Shown here in pieces: positions 28,401 to 37,111 of a stretch of 64,000 nt of DNA (positions are counted from its first letter, which is position 1; every line of letters starts with the position of its first letter). The position numbers and the translations under genes were made by a program. Under the pieces are notes generated by a model, which searched no databases, was not told the origin of the DNA, and worked only from the letters and a program-made list of their open reading frames with translations. This DNA comes from UBA7239 sp035430165 (GTDB lineage Bacteria > Pseudomonadota > Gammaproteobacteria > Pseudomonadales > UBA7239), in NCBI GenBank assembly GCA_035430165.1, contig DAOMGE010000007.1, forward strand, positions 1 through 64,000, in the 5' to 3' direction.

Positions 28401-29209
28401 CAGGAGGTGAAAGCATCACCCAACTCATGATCCATATCCAGCGCCGGCTGGTCTTCTGCCGGGCGACCAACCAGACGCGCCGGCACACCTGCTGCCGTGC
28501 TGTGTGGCGGCACATCCTGCATCACCACACTGCCTGCGCCGATCTTGGCGCCTTCACCGATTTGCACAGCGCCGAGAACTTTAGCACCTGCCGATAACAA
28601 TACACCACGGCGTATCTTCGGGTGGCGATCGCACCCGCGTTGTTTGCCACTGCCGCCAAGGGTGACCGCATGCAGCATCGACACATCATCCTCGATCACT
28701 ACCGTTTCACCGATCACCACGCCAGTAGCATGGTCGATCATGATACCGCCGCCAATACAGGCGCCGGGATGGATATCGACAGCAAACACTTCACTCATGC
28801 GATTCTGGATTTGCAGGGCAAGCATCTTGCGATCCTGCAACCACAACCAGTGCGCGACACGATATGCCTGCAGCGCATGGAAACCCTTGAAATAGAGCAA
28901 CGGCATCAGGTAATGGTCGCAGGCGGCGTCACGCTCGAAAGAGGCGTTAATGTCACGGCACAGACTGGTCATGATGCCCGGGTCGCTGCGCATCGCCTCC
29001 AGGCAGACATCGCGCAACAGCAACGCCGGCACCGTATTGCTGTCCAGCAGGTTGGCAAGATGAAAACTCACCGCCTCCGCCAGCGAAGACTGGTGCAGGA
29101 TCACATTGTGCAGGTAACTCGCCAGCACCGGTTCGGCAGCTGCCACTGCGCGGGCTTCCGTGCGCAAAACCTGCCAGAGTTGCTCCGGAGTGGATGGTGA
29201 CTGATGCAT
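28400..29209 (-). CDS. cysE: serine O-acetyltransferase
   Basis: Makes O-acetylserine from serine and acetyl-CoA, the first step of cysteine synthesis. 269 residues: helical N-terminal domain (about 1-140, with SYLHNVILHQSSLAEAVSFHLANLL) and a left-handed beta-helix of hexapeptide repeats (about 140-240) with the catalytic HPGACIGGGIMIDHATGVVIGE and GDRHPKI-type segment (CDRHPKI). The C-terminal tail is shorter in recognisable CysK-binding features and ends DHELGDAFTS. Its start overlaps the stop of the HAD gene by one base. Confidence 0.94.
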   Translation of the reverse strand: MHQSPSTPEQLWQVLRTEARAVAAAEPVLASYLHNVILHQSSLAEAVSFHLANLLDSNTVPALLLRDVCLEAMRSDPGIMTSLCRDINASFERDAACDHYLMPLLYFKGFHALQAYRVAHWLWLQDRKMLALQIQNRMSEVFAVDIHPGACIGGGIMIDHATGVVIGETVVIEDDVSMLHAVTLGGSGKQRGCDRHPKIRRGVLLSAGAKVLGAVQIGEGAKIGAGSVVMQDVPPHSTAAGVPARLVGRPAEDQPALDMDHELGDAFTS

Positions 29210-29871
29210 CAGTTTGCCTGCATGGCTACCAGGATTGCCGGCAATTCTGACATATCCGTGAAGGCAACCGTATCCTTCATTTGCCCAGCCAACTCACGCG
29301 GCACAAACGCGCAGACACGCATCCCGGCTGCCAGTGCCGCCTGCATGCCGGGCGCGGAATCCTCGATCACAATGCAGTCCACCGGCGCGTAACGTTCAGC
29401 CTGCGCAGCGTGCAGGAACAGATCCGGTGCCGGCTTGCCCCTTGCAACCTCGCTGGCGCTGTATAAACGGTTTACCAGTCTCGGCAACAAACCGGTGTGC
29501 GACAAGGTCACCTGCATTTTTTCATGGCTGCCACTGGACGCCACGCAATATCGCCAACCCGCGTCATCCAGGAAATCCAGCACTTCGCGTGCACCCGGCA
29601 CCGGTGCCAGTGATTGCGAGAAACGCGCATAAGTCTCCGCCTGCAACCGTGAAAAAAAATCTTCCGGCAGAACGATGCCGTGCGCGTCGGCAATATGCCT
29701 TTCACAACTCGACAGCGACAGCCCGGTGAAATGCTGGCGACAATCCGCCGCACTGTAATCCAGCCCGACATTGGCCAGATGCTCGGCAAACACAGCGCTC
29801 GCGATAGCTTCGCTGTCCATCAGCACACCGTCGCAATCAAAAATAACCAGGGGATTTCTCTTGCCTGTCAT
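29209..29871 (-). CDS. HAD-superfamily phosphatase (GmhB/PGM-like)
   Basis: 220 residues, subfamily IA with an alpha-helical cap. Motif I FDCDGVLMDSE (nucleophile and acid Asp), motif II CVASSGS, motif III the Lys in GKPAPDLFLHA, motif IV IEDSAPGMQAALAAGM. This is the layout of beta-phosphoglucomutase- and phosphoglycolate phosphatase-like enzymes (YcjU, YieH, YniC); the substrate cannot be told. It overlaps the M15 peptidase stop by four bases (ATGA) and cysE by one, so the three form an operon. Confidence 0.87.
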   Translation of the reverse strand: MTGKRNPLVIFDCDGVLMDSEAIASAVFAEHLANVGLDYSAADCRQHFTGLSLSSCERHIADAHGIVLPEDFFSRLQAETYARFSQSLAPVPGAREVLDFLDDAGWRYCVASSGSHEKMQVTLSHTGLLPRLVNRLYSASEVARGKPAPDLFLHAAQAERYAPVDCIVIEDSAPGMQAALAAGMRVCAFVPRELAGQMKDTVAFTDMSELPAILVAMQAN

Positions 29872-30557
29872 GCCGGTGATGACACCCGGATGTAACGATG
29901 GAATATGTCAGGCCAGTGCCTGCGGATAGCAGCTTTCAGCGCAATATCCTGTGTGGCAATCCAGTCAGCGAGGCGGGATTCGTCAAGCAGGGCATCATAT
30001 TGCGAGGCCACCGGTGCGAAGGACAAATGCCAGCGCTCCGGTGCAATGCCACCGCGATCCCTCGCATAGGGTCGGAAAAAAAAGGCACCCGGCTGTGCCA
30101 GCTGCCGGTCGAGCCAGTCATGCAATGCAGCGAAAGGGCCCGCGCCACTGCTCTCCGCAGCGGTCAGCTGCACCGCATAGTCAGCAGGTACAGCGCGACT
30201 GTCATACACATCGACATCGCTGCCCCAGTGATGGCGCGAACAACCCGGGATCGCCGACCAGCGCAACATGGCAAACAGCAATTCGTCCTCGGTGAGCTGA
30301 CGGGTGTCGAGCACGCCACCATCGCTGTCGAGCACGGCGCGCTTGCCCGTGGCCTTGCCTTGCCAGATAAGGTTCTGGCGTTCAAAACTGCGGTAGGCAC
30401 TGGCAATCGACAAACCGAATCCTGCCGCTGCCGCCGCGTCAACCAGCGACTGCCAGGCCGGCAGCATATCGCGGTGTACCAGAAACCGGCCGGCTGGATC
30501 TGTCGCCACCAGTGCCGGATTGTGTTGGCCTGTCAGTGCCTGCCAGTGTTCATCCAT
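29868..30557 (-). CDS. M15-family D-alanyl-D-alanine carboxypeptidase
   Basis: VanY-type zinc peptidase. 229 residues from the ATG at 30557. Zinc ligands are in SRHHWGSDVDVYD (SxHxxGxDxD type) and PERWHLSF (ExxH-type, here ERWH), with SAYRSFERQ providing the substrate Arg. Family enzymes cut terminal D-alanine from peptidoglycan peptides. No clear signal peptide is present from this start, so it may be cytoplasmic. The frame is open 37 residues further upstream, but that would run into the divergent TfoX gene's control region and has no ribosome binding site. Confidence 0.82.
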   Translation of the reverse strand: MDEHWQALTGQHNPALVATDPAGRFLVHRDMLPAWQSLVDAAAAAGFGLSIASAYRSFERQNLIWQGKATGKRAVLDSDGGVLDTRQLTEDELLFAMLRWSAIPGCSRHHWGSDVDVYDSRAVPADYAVQLTAAESSGAGPFAALHDWLDRQLAQPGAFFFRPYARDRGGIAPERWHLSFAPVASQYDALLDESRLADWIATQDIALKAAIRRHWPDIFHRYIRVSSPA

Positions 30558-30659
30558 CTGCGAGATCTTCGGGGACTGGTTGCGGTTGCGTATTATTGTA
30601 CGCGACGTATCATGAGGCTGCGCGTGCGTGTAAGGCGAGGCAAACACAATCCGTCCAGG

Positions 30660-30962
30660 ATGCAGCAAGTGAATGCAGTAGAGAAAAAGCTGATCGAGCT
30701 GAAAAACATGGGGGCAGCTTCAGTGAACATACTGAATGCTATCGGCGTGCGCACGAGTGCAGACCTCGCTGCCATCGGTTCTGTGCAAGCCTATCGCCGT
30801 ATCCGGCAACGCGGCATCCATGTATCACGCGCCATGCTGTACGCCATGGAAGGGGCGCTGATGGATGTGCACTGGAAATCACTCGATCCCGCCCTGAAAG
30901 TCCAACTGGTACAAATGGCGGATCGTATTGAACGCGAAGAAAGCGAGTCTGAAAAAGCCTGA
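30660..30962 (+). CDS. TfoX C-terminal-domain protein
   Basis: 100 residues. It matches the TfoX C-terminal domain: ELKNMGAASVNILNAIGVRTSADLAAIGSVQAYRRIR. In Haemophilus and E. coli this domain is the C-terminal half of the competence regulator TfoX/Sxy; stand-alone copies are common and not proven to regulate competence. It has a helix-hairpin-helix look. ATG at 30660; the open frame continues 254 codons upstream only as antisense to the M15 gene. A GTG at 30669 is another possible start. Confidence 0.8.
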   Translation: MQQVNAVEKKLIELKNMGAASVNILNAIGVRTSADLAAIGSVQAYRRIRQRGIHVSRAMLYAMEGALMDVHWKSLDPALKVQLVQMADRIEREESESEKA

Positions 30963-30964
30963 AT

Positions 30965-31159
30965 CTACTTCAGTTCGGCCCTGGTCGTGCCACAACGCTT
31001 GCAACGATACACAGTGACCAGCTTGCCCTGCTTCACATCAAAGCGGTTTTCGGTTACCACTTCCCAGCTATGGAAATTATTGCCGCACAAGGTCGACTGC
31101 TTGCCCTTTTTCTTGCGCTGTTCCTTGCGGAATTTATCCAGGGAGACAATGTCGCTCAT
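30965..31159 (-). CDS. small basic protein with CxxC motif
   Basis: 64 residues: MSDIVSLDKFRKEQRKKKGKQ... then STLCGNNFHSWEVV and YRCKRCGTTRAELK. One CxxC near the end plus a Cys and a His earlier could bind zinc, as in zinc-ribbon proteins, but that is inference. The N-terminal third is strongly basic, which suggests nucleic acid binding. No family recognised. Convergent with the TfoX-domain gene (2 bases apart) and 13 bases downstream of folK on the same strand. Confidence 0.7.
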   Translation of the reverse strand: MSDIVSLDKFRKEQRKKKGKQSTLCGNNFHSWEVVTENRFDVKQGKLVTVYRCKRCGTTRAELK

Positions 31160-31172
31160 CACTGCCAGGCCA

Positions 31173-31691
31173 TCATGTATGCGCTGCCCTGCTGATCACC
31201 CGGTTGCGCCAGATAAAATCGACAGGCCATAATTTTTGCGGATGGCGGTAAGCCTTCCACAGCACTGCATAGGATTTTTTTTCAGCAGGATGCAAGACTG
31301 CCGGTGCAATCTCTGCCAGCGGCAACAACACAAAAGCATTGTCGAGGATTTCTGCACGCGGCAGGGCGATACCATCTACCACACCACAACAGTCATCATA
31401 GGTCAGGATATCGATATCGAGTGTCCTGCCGGAAAAACGCGTTTCGCTGCGCGTGCGACCGCTGCGGTGTTCAATATCACGCAACAACACAGACAATGCC
31501 CCGACGGGCAGCGTTGTATCAAATCCCGCCACAAGATTGAGGAAATGGTCGCCGACAAAGCCGACGGCCTCGCTTTCATACACAGATGAAACCAGCAGCT
31601 CCCCAAACCGGTCAGCCAATGCATCCAGCCCTGCGACAATATGTTTCTCGCGCTCGATGTTGCTGCCAATACTGACATACACTTTTGCCAT
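31173..31691 (-). CDS. folK: 6-hydroxymethyl-7,8-dihydropterin pyrophosphokinase
   Basis: Transfers pyrophosphate from ATP to the pterin in folate synthesis. 172 residues. Seen: VSIGSNI near the start, SSVYESEAVGF, DHFLNLVAGFDT, and the signature RSGRTRSETRFSGRTLDIDILTYDD, with catalytic Arg and Asp residues. It comes directly after folB in the tsaD-folB-folK order. The last 25 residues (PQKLWPVDFIWRNRVISRAAHT) extend past the family core. Confidence 0.94.
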   Translation of the reverse strand: MAKVYVSIGSNIEREKHIVAGLDALADRFGELLVSSVYESEAVGFVGDHFLNLVAGFDTTLPVGALSVLLRDIEHRSGRTRSETRFSGRTLDIDILTYDDCCGVVDGIALPRAEILDNAFVLLPLAEIAPAVLHPAEKKSYAVLWKAYRHPQKLWPVDFIWRNRVISRAAHT

Positions 31692-31702
31692 TTCAGGAAA
31701 CC

Positions 31703-32074
31703 CTACTGCCTGTCGCCGCGCTCGATCAGCAAACCAACATCTTGCGCACCGCGCAAGGCACCGGGCTTGCTGATACGCAAACGCAACCAGGTGACACGAA
31801 ATTCGTTTCGCACAATATCTGCCACAGCTTCGGCGAGCGCTTCAATCAACTGGAACTGGCTCTGTTCGATAAACTGGATCAGTCGCTTGGAAATAGCCTT
31901 GTAATCCAGTGCATCCACGATGTCATCACTGGCTGCAGCCGCGCGGATATCCGCCGCCATGTCCAGATCCAGGCTGACGATCTGTTTGACTTCGCGTTCC
32001 CACTGGAAAATCCCGATAATGGTTTCGATACGCAAATCACGGATATAGACGATATCGTTCTGCTTCTGGCTCAT
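31703..32074 (-). CDS. folB: dihydroneopterin aldolase
   Basis: Converts dihydroneopterin to 6-hydroxymethyl-7,8-dihydropterin, the FolK substrate. From the ATG at 32074 it is 123 residues, the normal length: VYIRDLRIETIIGIFQWEREVKQ, DALDYKAISKRLIQFIEQSQFQLIEALAEAVAD, and RLRISKPGAL. The open frame upstream is antisense-free but lies within tsaD and is not needed. The start overlaps the tsaD stop (ATGA). Confidence 0.95.
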   Translation of the reverse strand: MSQKQNDIVYIRDLRIETIIGIFQWEREVKQIVSLDLDMAADIRAAAASDDIVDALDYKAISKRLIQFIEQSQFQLIEALAEAVADIVRNEFRVTWLRLRISKPGALRGAQDVGLLIERGDRQ

Positions 32075-33126
32075 GATCCCGATTGTCCTGCAACGTTGTG
32101 GCTGATAGTCGGCAAACTTTCCAGTGACCAGCGCGGGAAACAATGGATGGCCAATGGCTCGTGCTGGCCTGCCAGCAAACGCTGGCAACCGGCATAGGCA
32201 ATCATTGCGCCGTTATCGGTACAAAACTGCGGGCGCGGATAAAACACGTCTGCCTTGCCTGCCAGCGCGGCATGCAATTTTTCACGCAGGCGACGATTCG
32301 CGCTGACGCCACCGGCCATCACCAGTTGTTTCAATCCCGTCTGTTCAATCGCGCGTTTGCACTTGATCACCAGTGTATCCACTACCGCTTCCTGGAATGC
32401 CCACGCAATATCCGCGCAGGTCTGTTCATCCGGCAAACCGCTGTCGCCTGTATGCTGGTTCACCGTCGTGAGCGCAAATGTTTTCAATCCGCTGAAACTG
32501 AAATCGAGGCCCGGCCTGTCGGTCATGGGTCGCGGAAATACAAAACGCGACGGATTGCCACGCTCCGCCAGTTTGCTGATTTGCGGGCCACCGGGATAAT
32601 CGAGATCGAGCAGCTTTGCTGTTTTATCAAACGCTTCACCGGCAGCATCATCGAGCGATTCGCCCAGTAATTTGTACGCGCCGACACCGGACACTTCCAC
32701 CAGTTGCGTGTGGCCGCCGGACACCAGTAATGCGACAAACGGAAACACCGGCGCCGGATTTTCCAGCATCGGTGCCAGCAAATGCCCTTCCATGTGATGC
32801 ACGCCAATGGCCGGTATTCCCAGCGACCACGCCAGCGTGCGGCCAAACGTAGCGCCGACCAGCAAGGCGCCCAACAAACCGGGGCCGGCCGTATAGGCAA
32901 TACCGTCGATCGCCGTTTTCTCGCAACTGGCCTGTGCCAATACCTCATCAATCAATGGCACCAGACGGCGCACATGGTCGCGCGACGCCAACTCCGGCAC
33001 CACGCCGCCGTATTCGCTGTGCAGGGCAACCTGGCTGTGCAGGGCTTCAGCGAGCAGGCCGTCTTCGCTATCGTAAATAGCTACACCGGTTTCATCACAC
33101 GAGGTTTCAATACCGAGAACGCGCAT
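32071..33126 (-). CDS. tsaD: tRNA N6-threonylcarbamoyladenosine transferase subunit
   Basis: Catalytic subunit (Kae1/YgjD) of the TsaBDE machinery that installs t6A at A37 of ANN-reading tRNAs. 351 residues. Seen: the start MRVLGIETSCDETGVAIYD, the metal ligands HHMEGHLL, ASK-like FPFVALLVSGGHTQLV, and the final VAGGVSANRRLRE (read here as VMAGGVSANRRLR) and CTDNGAMIAYAG. aceF ends 2 bases upstream on the same strand, an unusual neighbour since tsaD is commonly divergent from rpsU. Confidence 0.97.
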   Translation of the reverse strand: MRVLGIETSCDETGVAIYDSEDGLLAEALHSQVALHSEYGGVVPELASRDHVRRLVPLIDEVLAQASCEKTAIDGIAYTAGPGLLGALLVGATFGRTLAWSLGIPAIGVHHMEGHLLAPMLENPAPVFPFVALLVSGGHTQLVEVSGVGAYKLLGESLDDAAGEAFDKTAKLLDLDYPGGPQISKLAERGNPSRFVFPRPMTDRPGLDFSFSGLKTFALTTVNQHTGDSGLPDEQTCADIAWAFQEAVVDTLVIKCKRAIEQTGLKQLVMAGGVSANRRLREKLHAALAGKADVFYPRPQFCTDNGAMIAYAGCQRLLAGQHEPLAIHCFPRWSLESLPTISHNVAGQSGS

Positions 33127-33127
33127 A

Positions 33128-34567
33128 TCAGAGAATCAGACGCCGGATATCCGACACTTCCTCAACGAGAAAGGTAAAAAAGCGACCTGCATCTGCGCCA
33201 TTGATCACACGATGGTCGTAAGACAATGTCAGCGGCAACATCTTGCGTGGCAAAAATTCCTTGCCGTTCCACTGCGGCTTGACTTGCGTTTTCGATACGC
33301 CAAGTATCGCCACTTCCGGTGTATTCACGATGGGTGTAAAGCCTTGTCCGCCCATCGCGCCCAGACTGGAAATGGTGAAGCAACCGCCCTGCATATCGCC
33401 CGGCATCAATTTACCGTTGCGGGCTTTTTCCGAAAGCAAGGCAATTTCCGCACCGATATCCCACAACCCTTTTTTATCCACATCGCGAATCACGGGCACC
33501 ATCAAACCCATCGGCGTATCAACGGCCACACCGATATGCACATAATTTTTCTGCGCATAATTTTCACCGTCACTTAACAACGAGCGATTAAATTTCGGAT
33601 GTTCACGCAAGGCATTGGCAGACGCTTTCAGGAGAAACGCCAGCGGTGTGATCCTGATCTTGCGCTTTTCCATGTCGGCTTTCATGTCGGCACGAAAATC
33701 TTCCAGATCAGTGACATCCGCTTCATCCCATTGCGTCACATGCGGCACGTTGAGCCAAGAACGATGCATGTTGTCGCGCGTGATCTTGTCGATACGCGTT
33801 AACGGCAACACCTGCACCTCGCCGAATTTTGCGAAATCCACCGCAGGTACCGCAGGAATAGCACTGCCGGAAACTGACGTGGCAGCTGTCGCAACTTTAT
33901 TGACCAGTAATTTGACGTAACGGCGTACATCTTCTTTTGTCACACGACCACGCGGGCCACTTGCGGCAACTTCACGCAATTCCACACCGAGTTCGCGCAC
34001 CAGTTTGCGCACGGCGGGGCCTGCATAAATTTCCGCATCGGATTTCGCTGCCGGATTACCGTTTGCATGCAATGCGGTGATTGGGGCAGGCGCTTCCGTT
34101 TTGGGTGCTGCCGTTTTTATTGTTTCGGGTTTGCTTGCTGCAAGGTTGANNNNNNNNNNNNNNNNNNNNNNNNNNNNNNNNNNNNNNNNNNNNNNNNNNN
34201 NNNNNNNNNNNNNNNNNNNNNNNNNNNNNNNNNNNNNNNNNNNNNNNNNGGTTTCGGTCTTGATAGTTTCGGTCTTGATAGTTTCGGTCTTGATGGCTTC
34301 CGTCGTTGGTGGCGTAGCAGATTCGGCAGCAGCCGTTTCGATCACCGCCACCACAGCACCGCTATTGACCTTGTCACCAATTTTCACGGTGAGTTCGAGC
34401 ACCTTGCCTGCGCAGGTGCTCGGCACTTCCATCGACGCCTTGGCGCTTTCCAGCACCACCAGCGACTGGTCGACCTGCACCGTATCACCGGGTTTGACAC
34501 ACAATTCGATCACGTCGACAGCATCTGCACTGCCCAGATCAGGAATAATTACCGATGCCTTTGCCAC
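33128..34567 (-). CDS. aceF: pyruvate dehydrogenase E2, dihydrolipoyl acetyltransferase (contains an N gap)
   Basis: Core of the pyruvate dehydrogenase complex. An N-terminal lipoyl domain (1-75) carries the lipoylated lysine in LESAKASMEVPS. A repetitive linker of KTETI units (about 95-106) runs into 100 Ns. After the gap come the E3-binding domain (AGPAVRKLVRELGVELREV...GPRGRVTKEDVRRYV) and the acetyltransferase domain, with the catalytic SYDHRVINGADAGRF near the end. Only 445 residues are determined, about 100 fewer than Pseudomonas AceF as I recall it. The gap could therefore hide a second lipoyl domain. aceE lies 9 bases upstream in transcription. Confidence 0.93.
   Translation of the reverse strand: MAKASVIIPDLGSADAVDVIELCVKPGDTVQVDQSLVVLESAKASMEVPSTCAGKVLELTVKIGDKVNSGAVVAVIETAAAESATPPTTEAIKTETIKTETIKTETXXXXXXXXXXXXXXXXXXXXXXXXXXXXXXXXXXNLAASKPETIKTAAPKTEAPAPITALHANGNPAAKSDAEIYAGPAVRKLVRELGVELREVAASGPRGRVTKEDVRRYVKLLVNKVATAATSVSGSAIPAVPAVDFAKFGEVQVLPLTRIDKITRDNMHRSWLNVPHVTQWDEADVTDLEDFRADMKADMEKRKIRITPLAFLLKASANALREHPKFNRSLLSDGENYAQKNYVHIGVAVDTPMGLMVPVIRDVDKKGLWDIGAEIALLSEKARNGKLMPGDMQGGCFTISSLGAMGGQGFTPIVNTPEVAILGVSKTQVKPQWNGKEFLPRKMLPLTLSYDHRVINGADAGRFFTFLVEEVSDIRRLIL
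34150..34249. other. assembly gap (100 N) in aceF
   Basis: Exactly 100 Ns, a usual placeholder for unknown length. It abuts tandem 15-base repeats (34250-34294, coding KTETI on the minus strand), which probably broke the assembly. Confidence 0.98.
34250..34294 (-). repeat. tandem 15-base repeats in the AceF linker
   Basis: Three consecutive copies of a 15-base unit (plus strand GTTTCGGTCTTGATA, the last copy with one change). On the coding strand each gives IKTET. They form the flexible linker after the lipoyl domain and border the N gap. Confidence 0.85.
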
Positions 34568-34576
34568 ATCAACCTC

Positions 34577-37057
34577 TCAACTGTACAGCGGATGATTTTT
34601 ATCCGCAGGAATACCGAAAGCCGCGCGCGCATTTTCCACGATTTCCGCCGCAATAGTGCCTTCCTGTTGCAAGGCATAGAGCGCGGCCTGCGCCACAAAA
34701 AAGCGATCGACTTCAAAATGGAAACGCAATTGCGCACGGGTGTCACTGCGACCAAATCCGTCCGTGCCCAGCACTTCATAACGGCGTGGTACCCACTGGC
34801 GAATCTGGTCGGCATACAACTTCACATAATCGGTGGCGGCAACTATCGGCCCCTGCGTATCCTCCAGCAGCGACTGTACATAGGCCACTTGCGGCGTTTC
34901 TGTCGGATGCAGGCGATTCCAGCGATCCACATCAAGGCCATCGCGACGCAACTCATTGAAGCTGGTAACACTCCACACATTCACTTTCAGCTGGAATTTT
35001 TCGCGCAGCAACACTGCTGCTGCTTCCACTTCACGCAAGATCGTGCCGGAACCCAGCAATTGCACTTGCGCGTTTTCCTCACGCTGCAAACAGTACATAC
35101 CGCGCACAATGCCAGCTTCCACACCGGCAGGCATGGCCGACTGCACATAATTTTCATTCATCGCGGTGATGTAATAAAAACGGTTGCGCTGCTCCTCCAG
35201 CATTTCTTTCAGGCCTTGCTGGATGATCACCGCGAGTTCGTAACCGTAACAGGGATCGTAGGTAACACAGTTCGGAATATTCGCTGCCAGGATATGGCTG
35301 TGGCCATCCTGGTGTTGCAAGCCTTCGCCATTCAGCGTGGTGCGGCCCGCCGTGGCGCCGATCAGGAAGCCGCGCGCACCGGAGTCACCGGCTGCCCACG
35401 CCAGATCGCCAATGCGCTGGAAACCGAACATTGAATAAAAAATATAGAATGGCACCAGTGGACAGTTGTGTGTGCTGTACGACGTGGCACAGGCAATCCA
35501 CGCCGACATCGCGCCCGCTTCATTGATGCCTTCTTCAAGAATTTGTCCCTGCTCGGATTCNNNNNNNNNNNNNNNNNNNNNNNNNNNNNNNNNNNNNNNN
35601 NNNNNNNNNNNNNNNNNNNNNNNNNNNNNNNNNNNNNNNNNNNNNNNNNNNNNNNNNNNNGATTTGCGACGGCGCGCCGGCAACGCACCGCCCAGTGCCG
35701 CACGGCGTTCACGCATGTACTGCATTTCCTGGCTGTCTTCTGCCGGGCGATAAAACGGAATGGATTCCAGTTCTTCATCCGTGAGTGGAATATCAAACTT
35801 GTCGCGGAAATGATGCAGGCTTTCTTCATCGAGTTTCTTGACGGAGTGCGTGTCATTGGTGGCTTCACCGGACGCACCCATGCCATAACCTTTTACGGTT
35901 TGCGCGAGAATCACGGTCGGTTTGCCGCCGTTGTTGTTCACCGCTTCCCAGTACGCGGCGTAGACCTTGTACGGATCGTGACCGCCACGATTGAGTTCGC
36001 CGATATCGTCATCAGACATATCCTCGACCAGTTTCAACAACTCGGGATATTTGCCGAAGAAATGGTCGCGCGTGTACTTGCCGCCCATGTTCTTGCAGTT
36101 CTGCAATTCGCCGTCGACCACTTCATCCATCAATTTTTGCAGCAAGCCCGATTTGTCTTTTTCAAACAAGGCATCCCAGTGTCGGCCCCACAACACCTTG
36201 ATGACATTCCAGCCGGCGCCACGGAAAACGCCTTCGAGCTCCTGCACAATCTTGCCGTTGCCACGCACCGGGCCGTCGAGCCGTTGCAAATTGCAGTTGA
36301 CCACGAAAATCAGGTTGTCGAGTTTTTCACGGCCGGCTAGTGCAATCGAACCCAGTGATTCCGGTTCGTCCGTCTCACCATCACCGAGGAAAGCCCAGAT
36401 CTTGCGATCACCATGATCCACCAGGCCGCGCTTTTGCTGGTACTTCATCACATGCGCCTGGTATATCGCCTGGATCGGGCCGAGCCCCATCGATACCGTC
36501 GGGAATTGCCAGTAATCCGGCATCAGCCAGGGGTGCGGATAGGAGGACAAACCGTTGCCACCTACTTCGCGACGGAAGTTGTCGAGCTGTTCTTCGTCCA
36601 GCCTGCGCTCCAGGAATGAACGCGCGTAAATACCGGGCGCGCTGTGGCCCTGGTAATAAATCAGGTCGGCCTGCTGCTTGCCGTCACCGCCACGGAAAAA
36701 GTAATTGAAGCCGATGTCGTACAGCATCGCCGCCGAAGAAAAGGTAGCGATGTGGCCGCCCATGCCATCTTCACGCTTGTTGGCGCGCATCACCATCGCC
36801 AGTGCATTCCAGCGCACCAGCGAACGGATGCGGCGCTCGATATAGACATCGCCCGGCATGCGTTTTTCTTCGGTGAAATGGATGGTGTTGCGATAGGGGG
36901 TAGTGATGGCGGTTGGCAACTTCAGGCCTTTTTCATAGGCCTTGGCTGCCAATGTCAGCAGGATAAAGGCGGCGCGCTCACGGCCACCGTACTGGATCAA
37001 CGCGTCCATGGCCTCCAGCCATTCACGGGTTTCCTGGGGATCGATATCGTCGACCAT
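34577..37057 (-). CDS. aceE: pyruvate dehydrogenase E1 component (contains an N gap)
   Basis: Homodimeric thiamine-diphosphate E1 that decarboxylates pyruvate. Starts MVDDIDPQETREWLEAMD. The TPP site is GDGETDEPES...NCNLQRLDGPVRGNGKI; the region around FGFQRIGDLAWAAGD, LNGEGLQHQDGHSH and LGTDGFGRSDTR is typical of AceE. An N gap sits between LPARRRK and ESEQGQILEEG. In E. coli AceE about 95 residues lie there, and 792 determined residues plus 95 give the usual 887, so the true gap is nearer 285 bases than 100. Upstream is a nudix gene. Confidence 0.96.
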   Translation of the reverse strand: MVDDIDPQETREWLEAMDALIQYGGRERAAFILLTLAAKAYEKGLKLPTAITTPYRNTIHFTEEKRMPGDVYIERRIRSLVRWNALAMVMRANKREDGMGGHIATFSSAAMLYDIGFNYFFRGGDGKQQADLIYYQGHSAPGIYARSFLERRLDEEQLDNFRREVGGNGLSSYPHPWLMPDYWQFPTVSMGLGPIQAIYQAHVMKYQQKRGLVDHGDRKIWAFLGDGETDEPESLGSIALAGREKLDNLIFVVNCNLQRLDGPVRGNGKIVQELEGVFRGAGWNVIKVLWGRHWDALFEKDKSGLLQKLMDEVVDGELQNCKNMGGKYTRDHFFGKYPELLKLVEDMSDDDIGELNRGGHDPYKVYAAYWEAVNNNGGKPTVILAQTVKGYGMGASGEATNDTHSVKKLDEESLHHFRDKFDIPLTDEELESIPFYRPAEDSQEMQYMRERRAALGGALPARRRKXXXXXXXXXXXXXXXXXXXXXXXXXXXXXXXXXXESEQGQILEEGINEAGAMSAWIACATSYSTHNCPLVPFYIFYSMFGFQRIGDLAWAAGDSGARGFLIGATAGRTTLNGEGLQHQDGHSHILAANIPNCVTYDPCYGYELAVIIQQGLKEMLEEQRNRFYYITAMNENYVQSAMPAGVEAGIVRGMYCLQREENAQVQLLGSGTILREVEAAAVLLREKFQLKVNVWSVTSFNELRRDGLDVDRWNRLHPTETPQVAYVQSLLEDTQGPIVAATDYVKLYADQIRQWVPRRYEVLGTDGFGRSDTRAQLRFHFEVDRFFVAQAALYALQQEGTIAAEIVENARAAFGIPADKNHPLYS
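35561..35660. other. assembly gap (100 N) in aceE
   Basis: A 100-N placeholder. By comparison with E. coli AceE the real missing length is likely about 285 bases. No repeat is visible at its edges. Confidence 0.98.
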
Positions 37058-37078
37058 CCTGACTCCTCAGTTCTGTGC

Positions 37079-37107
37079 CTTGTAACGGTGCAGACAGTAT
37101 ATGTAAA
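37079..37107 (-). promoter_or_regulatory. candidate aceEF promoter
   Basis: On the minus strand TTTACA (-35, 37102-37107), 17 bases, TACAAG (-10, 37079-37084), about 20 bases before the aceE start codon. The -10 is imperfect. No operator palindrome for a PdhR-like regulator was seen. Confidence 0.35.
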
Positions 37108-37111
37108 TTTT

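Noticed and set aside
29898..30659. Long N-terminal extension of the TfoX-domain frame
   Set aside because: It is antisense to the M15 peptidase and HAD genes; the recognised domain starts at 30660.
34250..34294. Short tandem repeats that could look like a CRISPR array
   Set aside because: The units are 15 bases without spacers and code for the AceF linker.
34067..36340. Open frames on the plus strand across both N gaps
   Set aside because: They are antisense to aceF and aceE, and the Ns create artificial open frames.
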